Shown piece by piece: positions 1 through 5,522 of a DNA stretch of 5,522 nt. Positions within the stretch are counted from its first letter, which is position 1. Each line of letters begins with the position of its first letter. Source of the DNA: an uncultured Erysipelotrichaceae bacterium. GTDB taxonomy: Bacteria; Bacillota_I; Bacilli_A; Erysipelotrichales; Erysipelotrichaceae. A program made the translations under genes and the position numbers. Location: NCBI GenBank assembly GCA_902795905.1, contig CADBMY010000348.1:1-5522 (forward strand), written 5' to 3'. The notes under the pieces are model-generated. The model was not told the DNA's origin. It saw only the letters and a program-made list of their open reading frames with translations, and ran no database searches.

Positions 1-188
1 ACAGCTTTATCTTTCCCTTTCGCGATCATGGCCGTACTGGCTCTGTCTGCGCATAATAAAGATATCGCATCGATCAGGATGGATTTGCCGGCACCGGTCT
101 CGCCCGTAAAGACACTGAAACCGTCTTTCAGATCAAGACTCAGCTCATCGATCAGCACAAAGTTTTTTACATACAGATGGTTAATCAT
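1..188 (-). CDS. recN: DNA repair protein RecN, N-terminal fragment (runs off the left edge)
   Basis: RecN is a cytoplasmic SMC-like ATPase that acts early in recombinational repair of DNA double-strand breaks. Only the first 62 residues are visible, read on the minus strand from ATG 188-186. They begin MINHLYVKNFVLIDEL and carry a clear Walker A loop, GETGAGKS, at residues 29-36, followed by ILIDAISLL. This combination of a 'KNF-LID-L' opening and 'TGETGAGKSILIDA' is the RecN signature and separates it from RecF, SbcC and SMC proteins. The expected coiled coil, Walker B and C-terminal parts lie outside the window. The start overlaps the end of dxs by 8 bp (ATGATTAA: recN ATG at one end, dxs TAA at the other), so the two are probably translationally coupled. 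The nearest Shine-Dalgarno-like bases are a weak AGAG at 193-196. In B. subtilis tlyA and argR lie between dxs and recN; here they are absent. The fragment is cut by the window, not visibly broken. Confidence 0.93.
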   Translation of the reverse strand, partial: MINHLYVKNFVLIDELSLDLKDGFSVFTGETGAGKSILIDAISLLCADRASTAMIAKGKDKA

Positions 189-2043
189 GGATCTCTTTCA
201 AAATATCCTCAAACAGTGTATTCAGGTCAATTCTTTCATCTTTCTTCAGCAGGGTCTCGGAACCGTGCGGCACATAGTGATCACCGATACCGTAACTGCG
301 GATATCCATCATTCTGTGCCTGTGCATGCACCAGGAAGCCACAGAGGCAGCCAGACCGCCGATCTTCATATCTGTTTCATAGATGAATACGGGAATATTC
401 ATCTCCTCCAGATGCTCAAGACAGTCGGTATCGATCGGTTTGAAGAAACGTGCGTTGATCACCAGTACAGGCAGATCATTGGCTTTTACTTTCTCCAGGA
501 TCCGTTCGGTATCCGGTCCGTATGCCAGTACTGCTGCACTGATCATATTCGGCGAATTCAGCACTTCCCACGTGCCAATCTCAATTTTTTCAAATAATTC
601 CTTGTTGTTGGCGGCAGAACCTCGCGGATAACGTATCGCAAACGGATGTTCCTGAAGTAATGCCGTATAGATCATGTTTCTGGCTTCGATAGCATTCCGG
701 GGCTGGGCAATGATCATATGCGGCAGCGGCTTAAGAATACCGATATCAAAGACGCCGTGATGGGTATCACCGTCACCGCCGACAAGACCTGCTCTGTCGA
801 TACCGATCAGTACGGGCAGATCCATCCGGCAGATATCATGATTGATCTGGTCATATGCCCTCTGCAGGAAGGAACTGTATATCGCCAGGAACGGCCGCAT
901 GCCGCCTGCTGCCATGGCCGCCGCAAAGGTTGCCGCATGCTCTTCCGCAATGCCGCAGTCAAAACTTCGTTCCGGATATCTCGCAAAGAAGCTCTGCAGA
1001 GCACTGCCCCGGATCATTGCCGGTGTCAGGGCTACGATCTTCTCGTTGTCTCTGGCCAGTTCCTCGACGGTGGATGAAATGATCTCTGACCAGGTCGCAT
1101 AGCCCTGCGGAATACCGTGCAGAGGTTTGCCGGTAACAGGATCAAACGGCCCCACACCGTGCCAGAGACCGTCTCTGTCCTTCTCACAGGGAGCGTATCC
1201 CCTGCCTTTCTGGGTGATCGCATGAACAACGATCGGTCCGTCATGTTCACGGGCTACCGTCAGCACTCTGATCAGATCATGAATATTATGTCCGTCGATC
1301 GGACCTATATATTCCAGATTCAGTTCACCGAAGATACCCTTGTCGACGATCGTATCCTTGACCGCATCCTTGACGCTTTTCAGGCCGGAGTACATCGCAT
1401 TGCCGAAGCTGCTGTGCTGCAGGGCTGACTTCGTATTCATCTTGAAAGCATTATATGACTTGGCTGAACGCAGTCTCGCGATCGATTTGTTCAAGGCACC
1501 GACATTGCGCGAGATCGACATGTTGTTGTCATTGAAGACAATGATCAGCCGGCGTTTCTCGGAACCGATCTGGTTCAGAGCTTCAAAAGCCATGCCGGAG
1601 CTTAAGGCACCGTCACCGATCACTGCCACGACCGCATAGTCTTCATCTTTCATGTCTCTTGTTACCGCAAAGCCAAGTGCTGCGCTGAGCGATGTCGAAC
1701 TGTGTCCGGCTTCCCAGACATCATGGGGGCTTTCACAGCGCTTCTGGAAACCGCTGATGCCGCCATACTGACGCAGAGTGTCGAAATACTTTGCCCTGCC
1801 GGTCAGGATCTTATGTACATAACTTTGATGTCCGACATCAAAGATCAGTTTGTCCTTCGGTGAGTCAAAGACATAATGAAGAGCGATCGTCAGTTCTACG
1901 ACCCCGAGATTGCTGGCAAGATGACCGCCTGTTCTGGAAATACTGCTGATCAGAAAAGAACGGATATCCTGGGCAAGATCATTCAGTTCACTGAGAGACA
2001 TGGATTTCAGAAAATCCGGACTCTCTATTTCCTTAATGTTCAT
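181..2043 (-). CDS. dxs: 1-deoxy-D-xylulose-5-phosphate synthase (DXS)
   Basis: DXS condenses pyruvate and glyceraldehyde 3-phosphate, with loss of CO2, to 1-deoxy-D-xylulose 5-phosphate. This is the first step of the MEP isoprenoid pathway and also feeds thiamine and pyridoxal synthesis in many bacteria. The protein is 620 residues, the usual full length. Visible motifs: GGHLASNLG (39-47, with the active-site His41), DVGHQS (69-74), GHSSTSLSAALG (113-124), the thiamine-diphosphate/Mg motif from GDG (143-145) to NDNN (171-174), catalytic Glu367 in IAEEHA (365-370), SSFLQRAYDQI (390-400), DRAGLVGGDGDTHHG (416-430) and RYPRG (471-475). A transketolase C-terminal domain follows from about residue 500, with ARFFKPID (531-538). 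The start at 2043 is supported by AGGAG at 2048-2052. The gene begins 7 bp after the ispA stop and its own TAA lies inside the recN start. The GG-F-G-S type motif of the C-terminal domain reads GGLAASV (562-568), a modest divergence. Identification is secure. Confidence 0.97.
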   Translation of the reverse strand: MNIKEIESPDFLKSMSLSELNDLAQDIRSFLISSISRTGGHLASNLGVVELTIALHYVFDSPKDKLIFDVGHQSYVHKILTGRAKYFDTLRQYGGISGFQKRCESPHDVWEAGHSSTSLSAALGFAVTRDMKDEDYAVVAVIGDGALSSGMAFEALNQIGSEKRRLIIVFNDNNMSISRNVGALNKSIARLRSAKSYNAFKMNTKSALQHSSFGNAMYSGLKSVKDAVKDTIVDKGIFGELNLEYIGPIDGHNIHDLIRVLTVAREHDGPIVVHAITQKGRGYAPCEKDRDGLWHGVGPFDPVTGKPLHGIPQGYATWSEIISSTVEELARDNEKIVALTPAMIRGSALQSFFARYPERSFDCGIAEEHAATFAAAMAAGGMRPFLAIYSSFLQRAYDQINHDICRMDLPVLIGIDRAGLVGGDGDTHHGVFDIGILKPLPHMIIAQPRNAIEARNMIYTALLQEHPFAIRYPRGSAANNKELFEKIEIGTWEVLNSPNMISAAVLAYGPDTERILEKVKANDLPVLVINARFFKPIDTDCLEHLEEMNIPVFIYETDMKIGGLAASVASWCMHRHRMMDIRSYGIGDHYVPHGSETLLKKDERIDLNTLFEDILKEIHD

Positions 2044-2047
2044 AACA

Positions 2048-2052
2048 CTCCT
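2048..2052 (-). promoter_or_regulatory. Ribosome binding site of dxs, overlapping the ispA stop codon
   Basis: On the minus strand the bases read TACTAGGAGTGTTATG. AGGAG is a good Shine-Dalgarno core and shares its first two bases with the ispA TAG stop. The spacing to the dxs ATG is short, 4 nt. Ribosomes terminating on ispA sit directly on this site, which favours coupled translation of the two isoprenoid genes. It also fixes the dxs start at 2043. Confidence 0.75.
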
Positions 2053-2902
2053 AGTATGTTCTGATCATGACCGAACGTATAAGTTCAGAGATCTTTTCAT
2101 CCCGGAAACCGGGCATCTCTGCACAGCGGCGCAGACAGTCTTCATACAGGCTGTTCATCAGTCTGCGGGCTTCATCCATGCCAAGTGTCGTGACGGATGT
2201 CACCTTGTCGTTTCTTTCGTCGGAATTGGATTTGCCGAGTTCTTCTGCGGTAGCGGTCACATCGAGGATATCATCCTGGATCTGAAAAGCCAGACCAAGG
2301 TCAAAACCGATCTGTTCCCACTGTTTGATAGTTTCCTCATCTCTGCCGGCTAATACCGATGCCATGGCCAGAGGAACACTGAGCAGACATCCGGTCTTGT
2401 ATTTATATACCTTGCGGATATCTTCAAAGTTCATGACATTCTTATCTTCGTTGATGTCAAGACACTGTCCGTATACCATGCCGGAAGGTCCTGCACTCTG
2501 TGCAAGCATGCAGATGCATTTCAGCACCTTATCCGCAGATGCACGTGTTTCTGCAGCACAGGCAAAAGCTTCTGTCAGAAGACCGTCACCGGCAAGGATC
2601 GCCGTAGCCTCATCAAACTGTTTGTGGTTCGTCGGTCTGCCCCTGCGCAGGTCATCGTTGTCCATTGCAGGCAGATCATCATGGATCAGTGAATATGTAT
2701 GGATCATCTCCAGGGCACAGGCTGTCTCATTGCCAAGTGCAGGATCTTCTCCATATCCCTCCAGGACAAGATACAGCAGCGTCGGACGAATACGCTTGCC
2801 GCCTGCAGTCAGGGAATAACGCATGGCATCTCTGACCCGGGAATCCGTTACTTTATCAAGCTTCTCATTCAGAAGCTGTTCAAACTCATTCTTCTTCATC
2901 AT
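2051..2902 (-). CDS. ispA: Short-chain polyprenyl diphosphate synthase (farnesyl/geranylgeranyl diphosphate synthase, IspA type)
   Basis: This enzyme adds isopentenyl diphosphate units head-to-tail to an allylic diphosphate, giving farnesyl or possibly geranylgeranyl diphosphate for undecaprenyl phosphate and quinone synthesis. It is an all-alpha, Mg-dependent cytoplasmic enzyme. The 283-residue length is typical. Visible motifs: GGKRIRP (34-40), the first aspartate-rich motif DDLPAMDNDDLRRGRPT (75-91, DDxxxxD type), ILAGDGLLT (102-110), YKYKTG (166-171) and the second aspartate-rich motif QIQDDILD (207-214). Tyr70 lies five residues before the first Asp and the motif carries the two-residue insertion, as in E. 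coli IspA, so a C15 product is likely; exact chain length cannot be read from sequence alone. The start overlaps the xseB end by 17 bp. Two adjacent ATGs (2902 and 2899) are possible, preceded only by a weak AAGAG, so the start is uncertain by one codon. It is followed closely by dxs, placing two isoprenoid enzymes in one message. Confidence 0.95.
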   Translation of the reverse strand: MMKKNEFEQLLNEKLDKVTDSRVRDAMRYSLTAGGKRIRPTLLYLVLEGYGEDPALGNETACALEMIHTYSLIHDDLPAMDNDDLRRGRPTNHKQFDEATAILAGDGLLTEAFACAAETRASADKVLKCICMLAQSAGPSGMVYGQCLDINEDKNVMNFEDIRKVYKYKTGCLLSVPLAMASVLAGRDEETIKQWEQIGFDLGLAFQIQDDILDVTATAEELGKSNSDERNDKVTSVTTLGMDEARRLMNSLYEDCLRRCAEMPGFRDEKISELIRSVMIRTY

Positions 2903-3092
2903 TCTTACTCTTGATCTCAGTGATCTTCAGTTCAAACTGCTTCAGTTTATCATCACAATATTTGACCAGGTTAAGACCTTCTTCAAACAGTGCGATCGTT
3001 TCGTCCAGAGACTGTTCGTTATCCTCAAGAATACCAACGATCTCTTCCAGTCTTTCCATGGACTGCTCAAATGTACGTTCTTTTTCCGACAT
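2886..3092 (-). CDS. xseB: Exodeoxyribonuclease VII small subunit
   Basis: XseB is the small subunit of exonuclease VII, several copies of which bind one XseA to make the enzyme that degrades single-stranded DNA from both ends to short oligonucleotides. The 68-residue length is normal for this very short family. The core matches well: FEQSMERLEEIVGILE (8-23), then SLDETIALFEEGLNLVKYC (28-46) and DDKLKQFELKI (47-57), forming the expected two-helix hairpin, with an acidic tail DEEE. The gene starts 2 bp after the xseA stop with a strong ribosome binding site at 3100-3104, consistent with the small subunit being needed in excess. Its last 17 bp overlap the ispA start in another reading frame. 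Both subunits are intact and adjacent, so a working enzyme is likely. Confidence 0.95.
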   Translation of the reverse strand: MSEKERTFEQSMERLEEIVGILEDNEQSLDETIALFEEGLNLVKYCDDKLKQFELKITEIKSKNDEEE

Positions 3093-3094
3093 GT

Positions 3095-4429
3095 TTATTC
3101 CTCCCGGTCTGTACTGATGGTTTCGGCATGGATCTTTCCGTGGTGTACACGGATCAGCAGAGGATCACCGGGTTTCAGTTCACCGGCATCTGTTACCGCA
3201 TGTCCGTCATGTTCGGCAACTGCATATCCTCTGGCTAAAACTTTTAACGGTGAATAAGCATCCAGCAGACTGATCTGTGCCGAGAGCTTATCACGCTCAA
3301 GCCCGTATTTACGTTCTGCGCCCTTTTTCAGCAAAGACGCATTGTTATCAAGCCGCACACGATTCACGGCAATTTCAGCCTGTATCAGCCCCGTAAGCGC
3401 ATTCTGTGCCCTGCTGATCCTGACAAGAGAACTGCTGCGTTCCTTCTCGATCGCCTTCTGCAGCTCCGTAAAGACCGCATTGACCCGGAAACTCTTCTCA
3501 CTGATCAGCCGTTCCGGATCCCGGAATACCCTGGCCGTGCGCATCTGTTCCAGTCTGGAGGCTTCCTCAAGACGCTTGTCTTCGGTCAGATCCAGAATGT
3601 TCTCTCTGCAGGTACTGATCCTTGAACGGACCTCCTCGATATTCGGTGTCGCACGTTCGGCAGCACCTGTCGGTGTCGGTGCCCGCAGATCACTGACAAA
3701 ATCCGCGATCGTATAATCTACCTCATGGCCCACCCCGGTAACAACCGGTGTATGCATCCCGTAGATGATACGGGCCAGCTGTTCATCGTTGAATGACCAG
3801 AGATCCTCAATGGAACCGCCCCCGCGCACAAGCAGGATCACATCCATGTTCATCCGGTCCATCGTACGCATGGCTTTGCGGATCTGTTCCGCACTCCCGA
3901 CACCCTGTACAAGAACCGGATACTCAAAGATCTCCGCCACAGGCCATCTTCTGCCAACGGTGGTGATCACATCCGCTCTGGCAGCTGTATTCCTTCCTGT
4001 CACAAGCCCGATACGCATGGGCCAGGCCGGCAGTTCCTTCTTATGCGCCTCATCAAAAAGACCTTCATCACTGAGTTTCTTCTTCAGTTTCTCATACTGC
4101 AGAAAAAGATCCCCGATGCCTGACGGTCTCATAGCCGTAACGATCAGCTGCAGCTCTCCTCGTCCCGTAAACACCGAGATATCACCCTGTACGATGACCT
4201 TATCGCCATCTTTCGGTGTAAAGGTAACTCTGCGGTTGCTGGACGCAAACATGGCACACCTGATCTGGGCTTCGCTGTCCTTCAGCGTAAAGTACCAGTG
4301 TCCCGAACGATAACTGGAAAAATTGCTGAGCTCCCCTTCTACCATGACTTTCTGGGTATACGGATCTGCTTCCAGCCTGTTTTTCAGATAATTGACGAGA
4401 ACCGAGACCTGAAGGACTTCTCTGCTCAT
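3095..4429 (-). CDS. xseA: Exodeoxyribonuclease VII large subunit
   Basis: XseA is the catalytic large subunit of exonuclease VII, acting on single-stranded DNA in repair. At 444 residues it is full length. Domain order: an N-terminal OB-fold for DNA binding (about 1-100, with VEGELSNFSSYRSGHWYFTLKD spanning 30-51); a nuclease core (about 105-260); a long charged helical region (about 262-385) that in this family forms the coiled coil binding XseB; and a C-terminal tail with SPLKVLARGYAV (393-404). In the core, D153, R202 in RGGGSIEDLW, H235 and D238 in GVGHEVDY, and DLRAPTPTGAAE (247-258) are present; these line up with the residues considered catalytic in E. coli XseA. The loop before D153 is unusual: TGRNTAARAD where most relatives read TSPTGAAIRD. 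The ATG overlaps the nusB TGA (ATGA), and the only Shine-Dalgarno-like bases (CGGAG, 4443-4447) are 13 nt away, so translation is probably coupled to nusB. folD, which separates these genes in B. subtilis, is absent. Confidence 0.96.
   Translation of the reverse strand: MSREVLQVSVLVNYLKNRLEADPYTQKVMVEGELSNFSSYRSGHWYFTLKDSEAQIRCAMFASSNRRVTFTPKDGDKVIVQGDISVFTGRGELQLIVTAMRPSGIGDLFLQYEKLKKKLSDEGLFDEAHKKELPAWPMRIGLVTGRNTAARADVITTVGRRWPVAEIFEYPVLVQGVGSAEQIRKAMRTMDRMNMDVILLVRGGGSIEDLWSFNDEQLARIIYGMHTPVVTGVGHEVDYTIADFVSDLRAPTPTGAAERATPNIEEVRSRISTCRENILDLTEDKRLEEASRLEQMRTARVFRDPERLISEKSFRVNAVFTELQKAIEKERSSSLVRISRAQNALTGLIQAEIAVNRVRLDNNASLLKKGAERKYGLERDKLSAQISLLDAYSPLKVLARGYAVAEHDGHAVTDAGELKPGDPLLIRVHHGKIHAETISTDREE
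3100..3104 (-). promoter_or_regulatory. Strong ribosome binding site of xseB
   Basis: On the minus strand the bases read GGGAGGAATAAACATG. GGAGG lies 7 nt before the xseB ATG and inside the final codons of xseA, just before the xseA TAA. It is the best Shine-Dalgarno sequence in the window, which fits a need for more small than large subunits of exonuclease VII. Confidence 0.8.
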
Positions 4430-4797
4430 ATGCGGTCAAGAACTCCGTTGATCAGTTTATAGGAATCTTCGTCACAATACTTCTTCGCAAGTTCGATGTA
4501 TTCATCGATGATCACGGAAGCTTCCACTTCCTTCAGATCAAATTCTGCACATCCGCACAGGATCAGAGCCTGTTCGATCAGACCAAGCCTGTCAAAGTGC
4601 CAGTTTTCCAGCACCTGATCGGCATAAGACGCATACCTGTCCTTTTCCCTGCAGGCTGTTCTTACAAGTTCACTGAAGTATTCATCTTCAGGTTCATCCT
4701 TGAAGTTGTCGCTGATCAGTTCCGAACTGTCCCTGTCCAGGATCAGTTTCTGATATACACAAAACATTGCGGCTTCACGTTTTTCACTTCTGTTCAT
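4426..4797 (-). CDS. nusB: Transcription antitermination factor NusB
   Basis: NusB binds the boxA RNA element together with ribosomal protein S10 (NusE) and helps RNA polymerase resist premature termination, chiefly on rRNA operons. The predicted protein is 123 residues, slightly shorter than the usual 130-140, and all-helical. Recognisable parts are the opening MNRSEKREAAMFCVYQ (1-16, family pattern R-x-x-A-x-x-x-x-YQ), WHFDRLGLIEQALILCGCAEF (66-86), and the C-terminal signature VIIDEYIELAKKY (95-107) followed by SYKLINGVLDRI (112-123). It is the first gene of the tight run and its stop overlaps the xseA start by 4 bp. The start at 4797 fits the family N-terminus, but no proper Shine-Dalgarno sequence precedes it: AGAG lies only 1 nt before the ATG. 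An extended -10-like motif ends 7 nt before the ATG, so a leaderless or nearly leaderless message is conceivable. Confidence 0.94.
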   Translation of the reverse strand: MNRSEKREAAMFCVYQKLILDRDSSELISDNFKDEPEDEYFSELVRTACREKDRYASYADQVLENWHFDRLGLIEQALILCGCAEFDLKEVEASVIIDEYIELAKKYCDEDSYKLINGVLDRI

Positions 4798-4804
4798 ACT
4801 CTGT

Positions 4805-4833
4805 ATTCTACCATGTTTAACCTTATATCACTA
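4805..4833 (-). promoter_or_regulatory. Alternative promoter that would make nusB mRNA nearly leaderless
   Basis: On the minus strand TGGTAGAAT (4813-4805) is a second extended -10 motif, with TAGAAT matching five of six bases. A poor -35 candidate, TAGTGA (4833-4828), lies 17 nt upstream. Transcription would begin about at the nusB ATG. This would agree with the lack of a usable ribosome binding site there. It overlaps and competes with the other candidate, so at most one may be real. Confidence 0.3.
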
Positions 4834-4849
4834 TTGCAAAGCAACTAAA
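4822..4849 (-). promoter_or_regulatory. Candidate sigma-A type promoter for the nusB operon (extended -10)
   Basis: On the minus strand TGATATAAG (4830-4822) is an extended -10: TG, one base, then TATAAG, five of six matches to TATAAT. A weak -35 candidate, TTTAGT (4849-4844), lies 16 nt upstream with three matches to TTGACA. The predicted start would give a leader of roughly 18 nt before the nusB ATG. The placement at the head of the operon supports it, but in AT-rich sequence such matches arise by chance. Confidence 0.45.
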
Positions 4850-4889
4850 CCAGTATATATTACCACGAAGCCGAAAGAATACGTACAGA

Positions 4890-5522
4890 CTAAATAAACT
4901 GTATGCCGGCATCTTCTCTGGCAAGATCCAGGATCTTCTGTACAGAGAGGATATCGGACAGATACGCAGCTCTTCTGACAGGATCAGTCTCTGCGTACAT
5001 CTCTTTGAAAACAGTCAGTTCACTGCTCATTGCCGTATGGGTATCCGGACCGGGAAGAATGATCTTATCGGCACCGTCCTTCTCTACGGTAATGGTATGA
5101 CAGACACCGGCGGGACCTTCCATCATGATCCTGCCATGTTCGCACTGGATCAGAACAAAGCTTGGACCGGAGGCATCCTTGGTCGCCGTCAGCGATGCCT
5201 TCATCTGCGGATAATCAAGCACCAGGATACCGGAAGTATCAATATCCTTTACGATATTTGCGTGGTAATGAACCTGTTCCGGCATCCCGAAAAGTCCGTA
5301 TACATAACGGATCAGGTAGATGCCAAGATCCATCAGAGTGCCGCCGGCAAGCTTTGGATCAAACACCGGCAGTACTTCACCTGCCAGAAAACGGTCATAC
5401 CTGCGGGAATAATGCGACAGAAGACCGGTAACGACCCGCACCTGTCCCAGTTCCTTCAGATATTCCGGGATCATACGGTAATTGGCATGATACGGCGTCA
5501 TGCACATGTCAAAGACAAGCAG
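4890..5522 (-). CDS. Gfo/Idh/MocA-family NAD(P)-dependent oxidoreductase, C-terminal part (start outside window)
   Basis: Members of this family use NAD(P) to oxidise or reduce sugars, sugar acids, inositols or related cyclic alcohols. The visible 210 residues, ending at TAG 4890-4892, are most of the substrate-binding, beta-sheet C-terminal domain. The reading frame is open to the right edge (LLVFD precedes the internal Met at 5507), so that Met is not the true start and the Rossmann NAD-binding domain, with its G-x-G-x-x motif and EKP lysine, lies outside. Recognisable parts, counted from the edge: the HYSRRYDRFLAGEV segment (37-50), the AGGTLMDLGIYLIRY helix start (59-73, with conserved Asp65 and Tyr69), and the C-terminal LSVQKILDLAR (192-202). 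The SRYD-x-x-x-AGE and GGxLMDLGxY combination resembles a subgroup common in Firmicutes, often annotated only as dehydrogenase. The substrate cannot be deduced. It lies 92 bp upstream of nusB on the same strand and is probably a separate unit with no functional link. Confidence 0.85.
   Translation of the reverse strand: MLVFDMCMTPYHANYRMIPEYLKELGQVRVVTGLLSHYSRRYDRFLAGEVLPVFDPKLAGGTLMDLGIYLIRYVYGLFGMPEQVHYHANIVKDIDTSGILVLDYPQMKASLTATKDASGPSFVLIQCEHGRIMMEGPAGVCHTITVEKDGADKIILPGPDTHTAMSSELTVFKEMYAETDPVRRAAYLSDILSVQKILDLAREDAGIQFI

Larger units (their letters stand above)
4798..4889. other. AT-rich intergenic gap between the oxidoreductase and nusB
   Basis: This 92 bp stretch is the only non-coding gap in the window. 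It is clearly richer in A and T than the flanking genes. It contains candidate promoters firing towards nusB and a small perfect inverted repeat (TTGC-TTT-GCAA, 4834-4844). I see no stable GC-rich hairpin followed by a T run, so no intrinsic terminator for the oxidoreductase gene is evident, and read-through from it into nusB is possible. No small ORF, tRNA or recognised riboswitch is visible. Confidence 0.6.

Noticed and set aside
28..597. A 189-codon open frame on the plus strand
   Set aside because: It lies antisense to recN and the dxs 3' end, both of which have unmistakable family motifs. Its translation shows no domain, is rich in His, Cys and Arg as shadow frames often are, and has no ribosome binding site.
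2325..2819. A 164-codon open frame on the plus strand
   Set aside because: It is antisense to ispA, Ser-rich, has no recognisable motif, and would have to coexist with a highly conserved enzyme gene.
3765..4313. A 182-codon open frame on the plus strand
   Set aside because: It is fully antisense to the conserved core of xseA. The Ser- and Arg-rich composition is typical of the reverse complement of a real gene.
4834..4844. Inverted repeat TTGC-TTT-GCAA in the nusB leader as an operator or terminator
   Set aside because: The arms are only 4 bp (5 with a wobble pair), there is no following T run, and such short palindromes are expected by chance in AT-rich sequence.
4850..4892. Intrinsic terminator after the oxidoreductase stop
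   Set aside because: I could not find a GC-rich stem followed by a run of T on the minus strand; the bases after the TAG form no convincing hairpin.
5505..5507. ATG as the true start of the oxidoreductase
   Set aside because: The frame continues without a stop to the window edge, and starting here would remove the NAD-binding domain. The visible part matches only the C-terminal domain of the family.
1..5522. A novel defence, mobile or biosynthetic system in this window
   Set aside because: Every coding stretch is assigned to a well-known family in a known gene order. There are no repeats, integrase or transposase motifs, CRISPR spacing or unexplained long gaps.

Overview
The window looks like an ordinary housekeeping chromosomal segment from a bacterium of the Bacillota (low-GC Gram-positive lineage), although base composition is close to half GC by eye. 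All real genes lie on the minus strand, so transcription runs from high to low coordinates. The order nusB - xseA - xseB - ispA (polyprenyl synthase) - dxs - recN is a trimmed version of the cluster known from Bacillus subtilis (nusB - folD - xseA - xseB - ispA - dxs - tlyA/yqxC - argR/ahrC - recN). The missing folD, tlyA and argR, and details of the XseA and sugar-dehydrogenase-like proteins, make me suspect an Erysipelotrichales-type gut Firmicute. That placement is inference and not proven.

Layout in transcription order: (1) 5522-4890, the C-terminal 210 residues of a Gfo/Idh/MocA-family NAD(P)-dependent oxidoreductase whose start lies outside the window; (2) 4889-4798, the only real intergenic gap (92 bp), AT-rich, with candidate promoters; (3) 4797-181, a tightly packed run of five complete genes, nusB, xseA, xseB, ispA and dxs, joined by overlaps or gaps of 2-7 bp; (4) 188-1, the first 62 residues of recN, overlapping the end of dxs by 8 bp and running out of the window.

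The genes fall into three functional groups. nusB acts in transcription antitermination of rRNA operons. xseA and xseB encode the two subunits of exodeoxyribonuclease VII, and recN encodes a double-strand-break repair SMC-like ATPase, so DNA repair genes lie on both sides of the isoprenoid genes. dxs makes the first MEP-pathway intermediate, and ispA condenses the resulting C5 units into a prenyl diphosphate, so the start of the pathway and a downstream step are adjacent and translated from one message. Overlapping starts and stops suggest translational coupling along the whole run.

I found no RNA genes, mobile elements, CRISPR arrays, long repeats or clear terminators, and nothing that supports a previously undescribed system. 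The more unusual points are a hand-counted, roughly four-fold excess of GATC sites, a non-canonical active-site loop in XseA, a nusB start without a usable Shine-Dalgarno sequence beside an extended -10 motif, and the compacted gene order.
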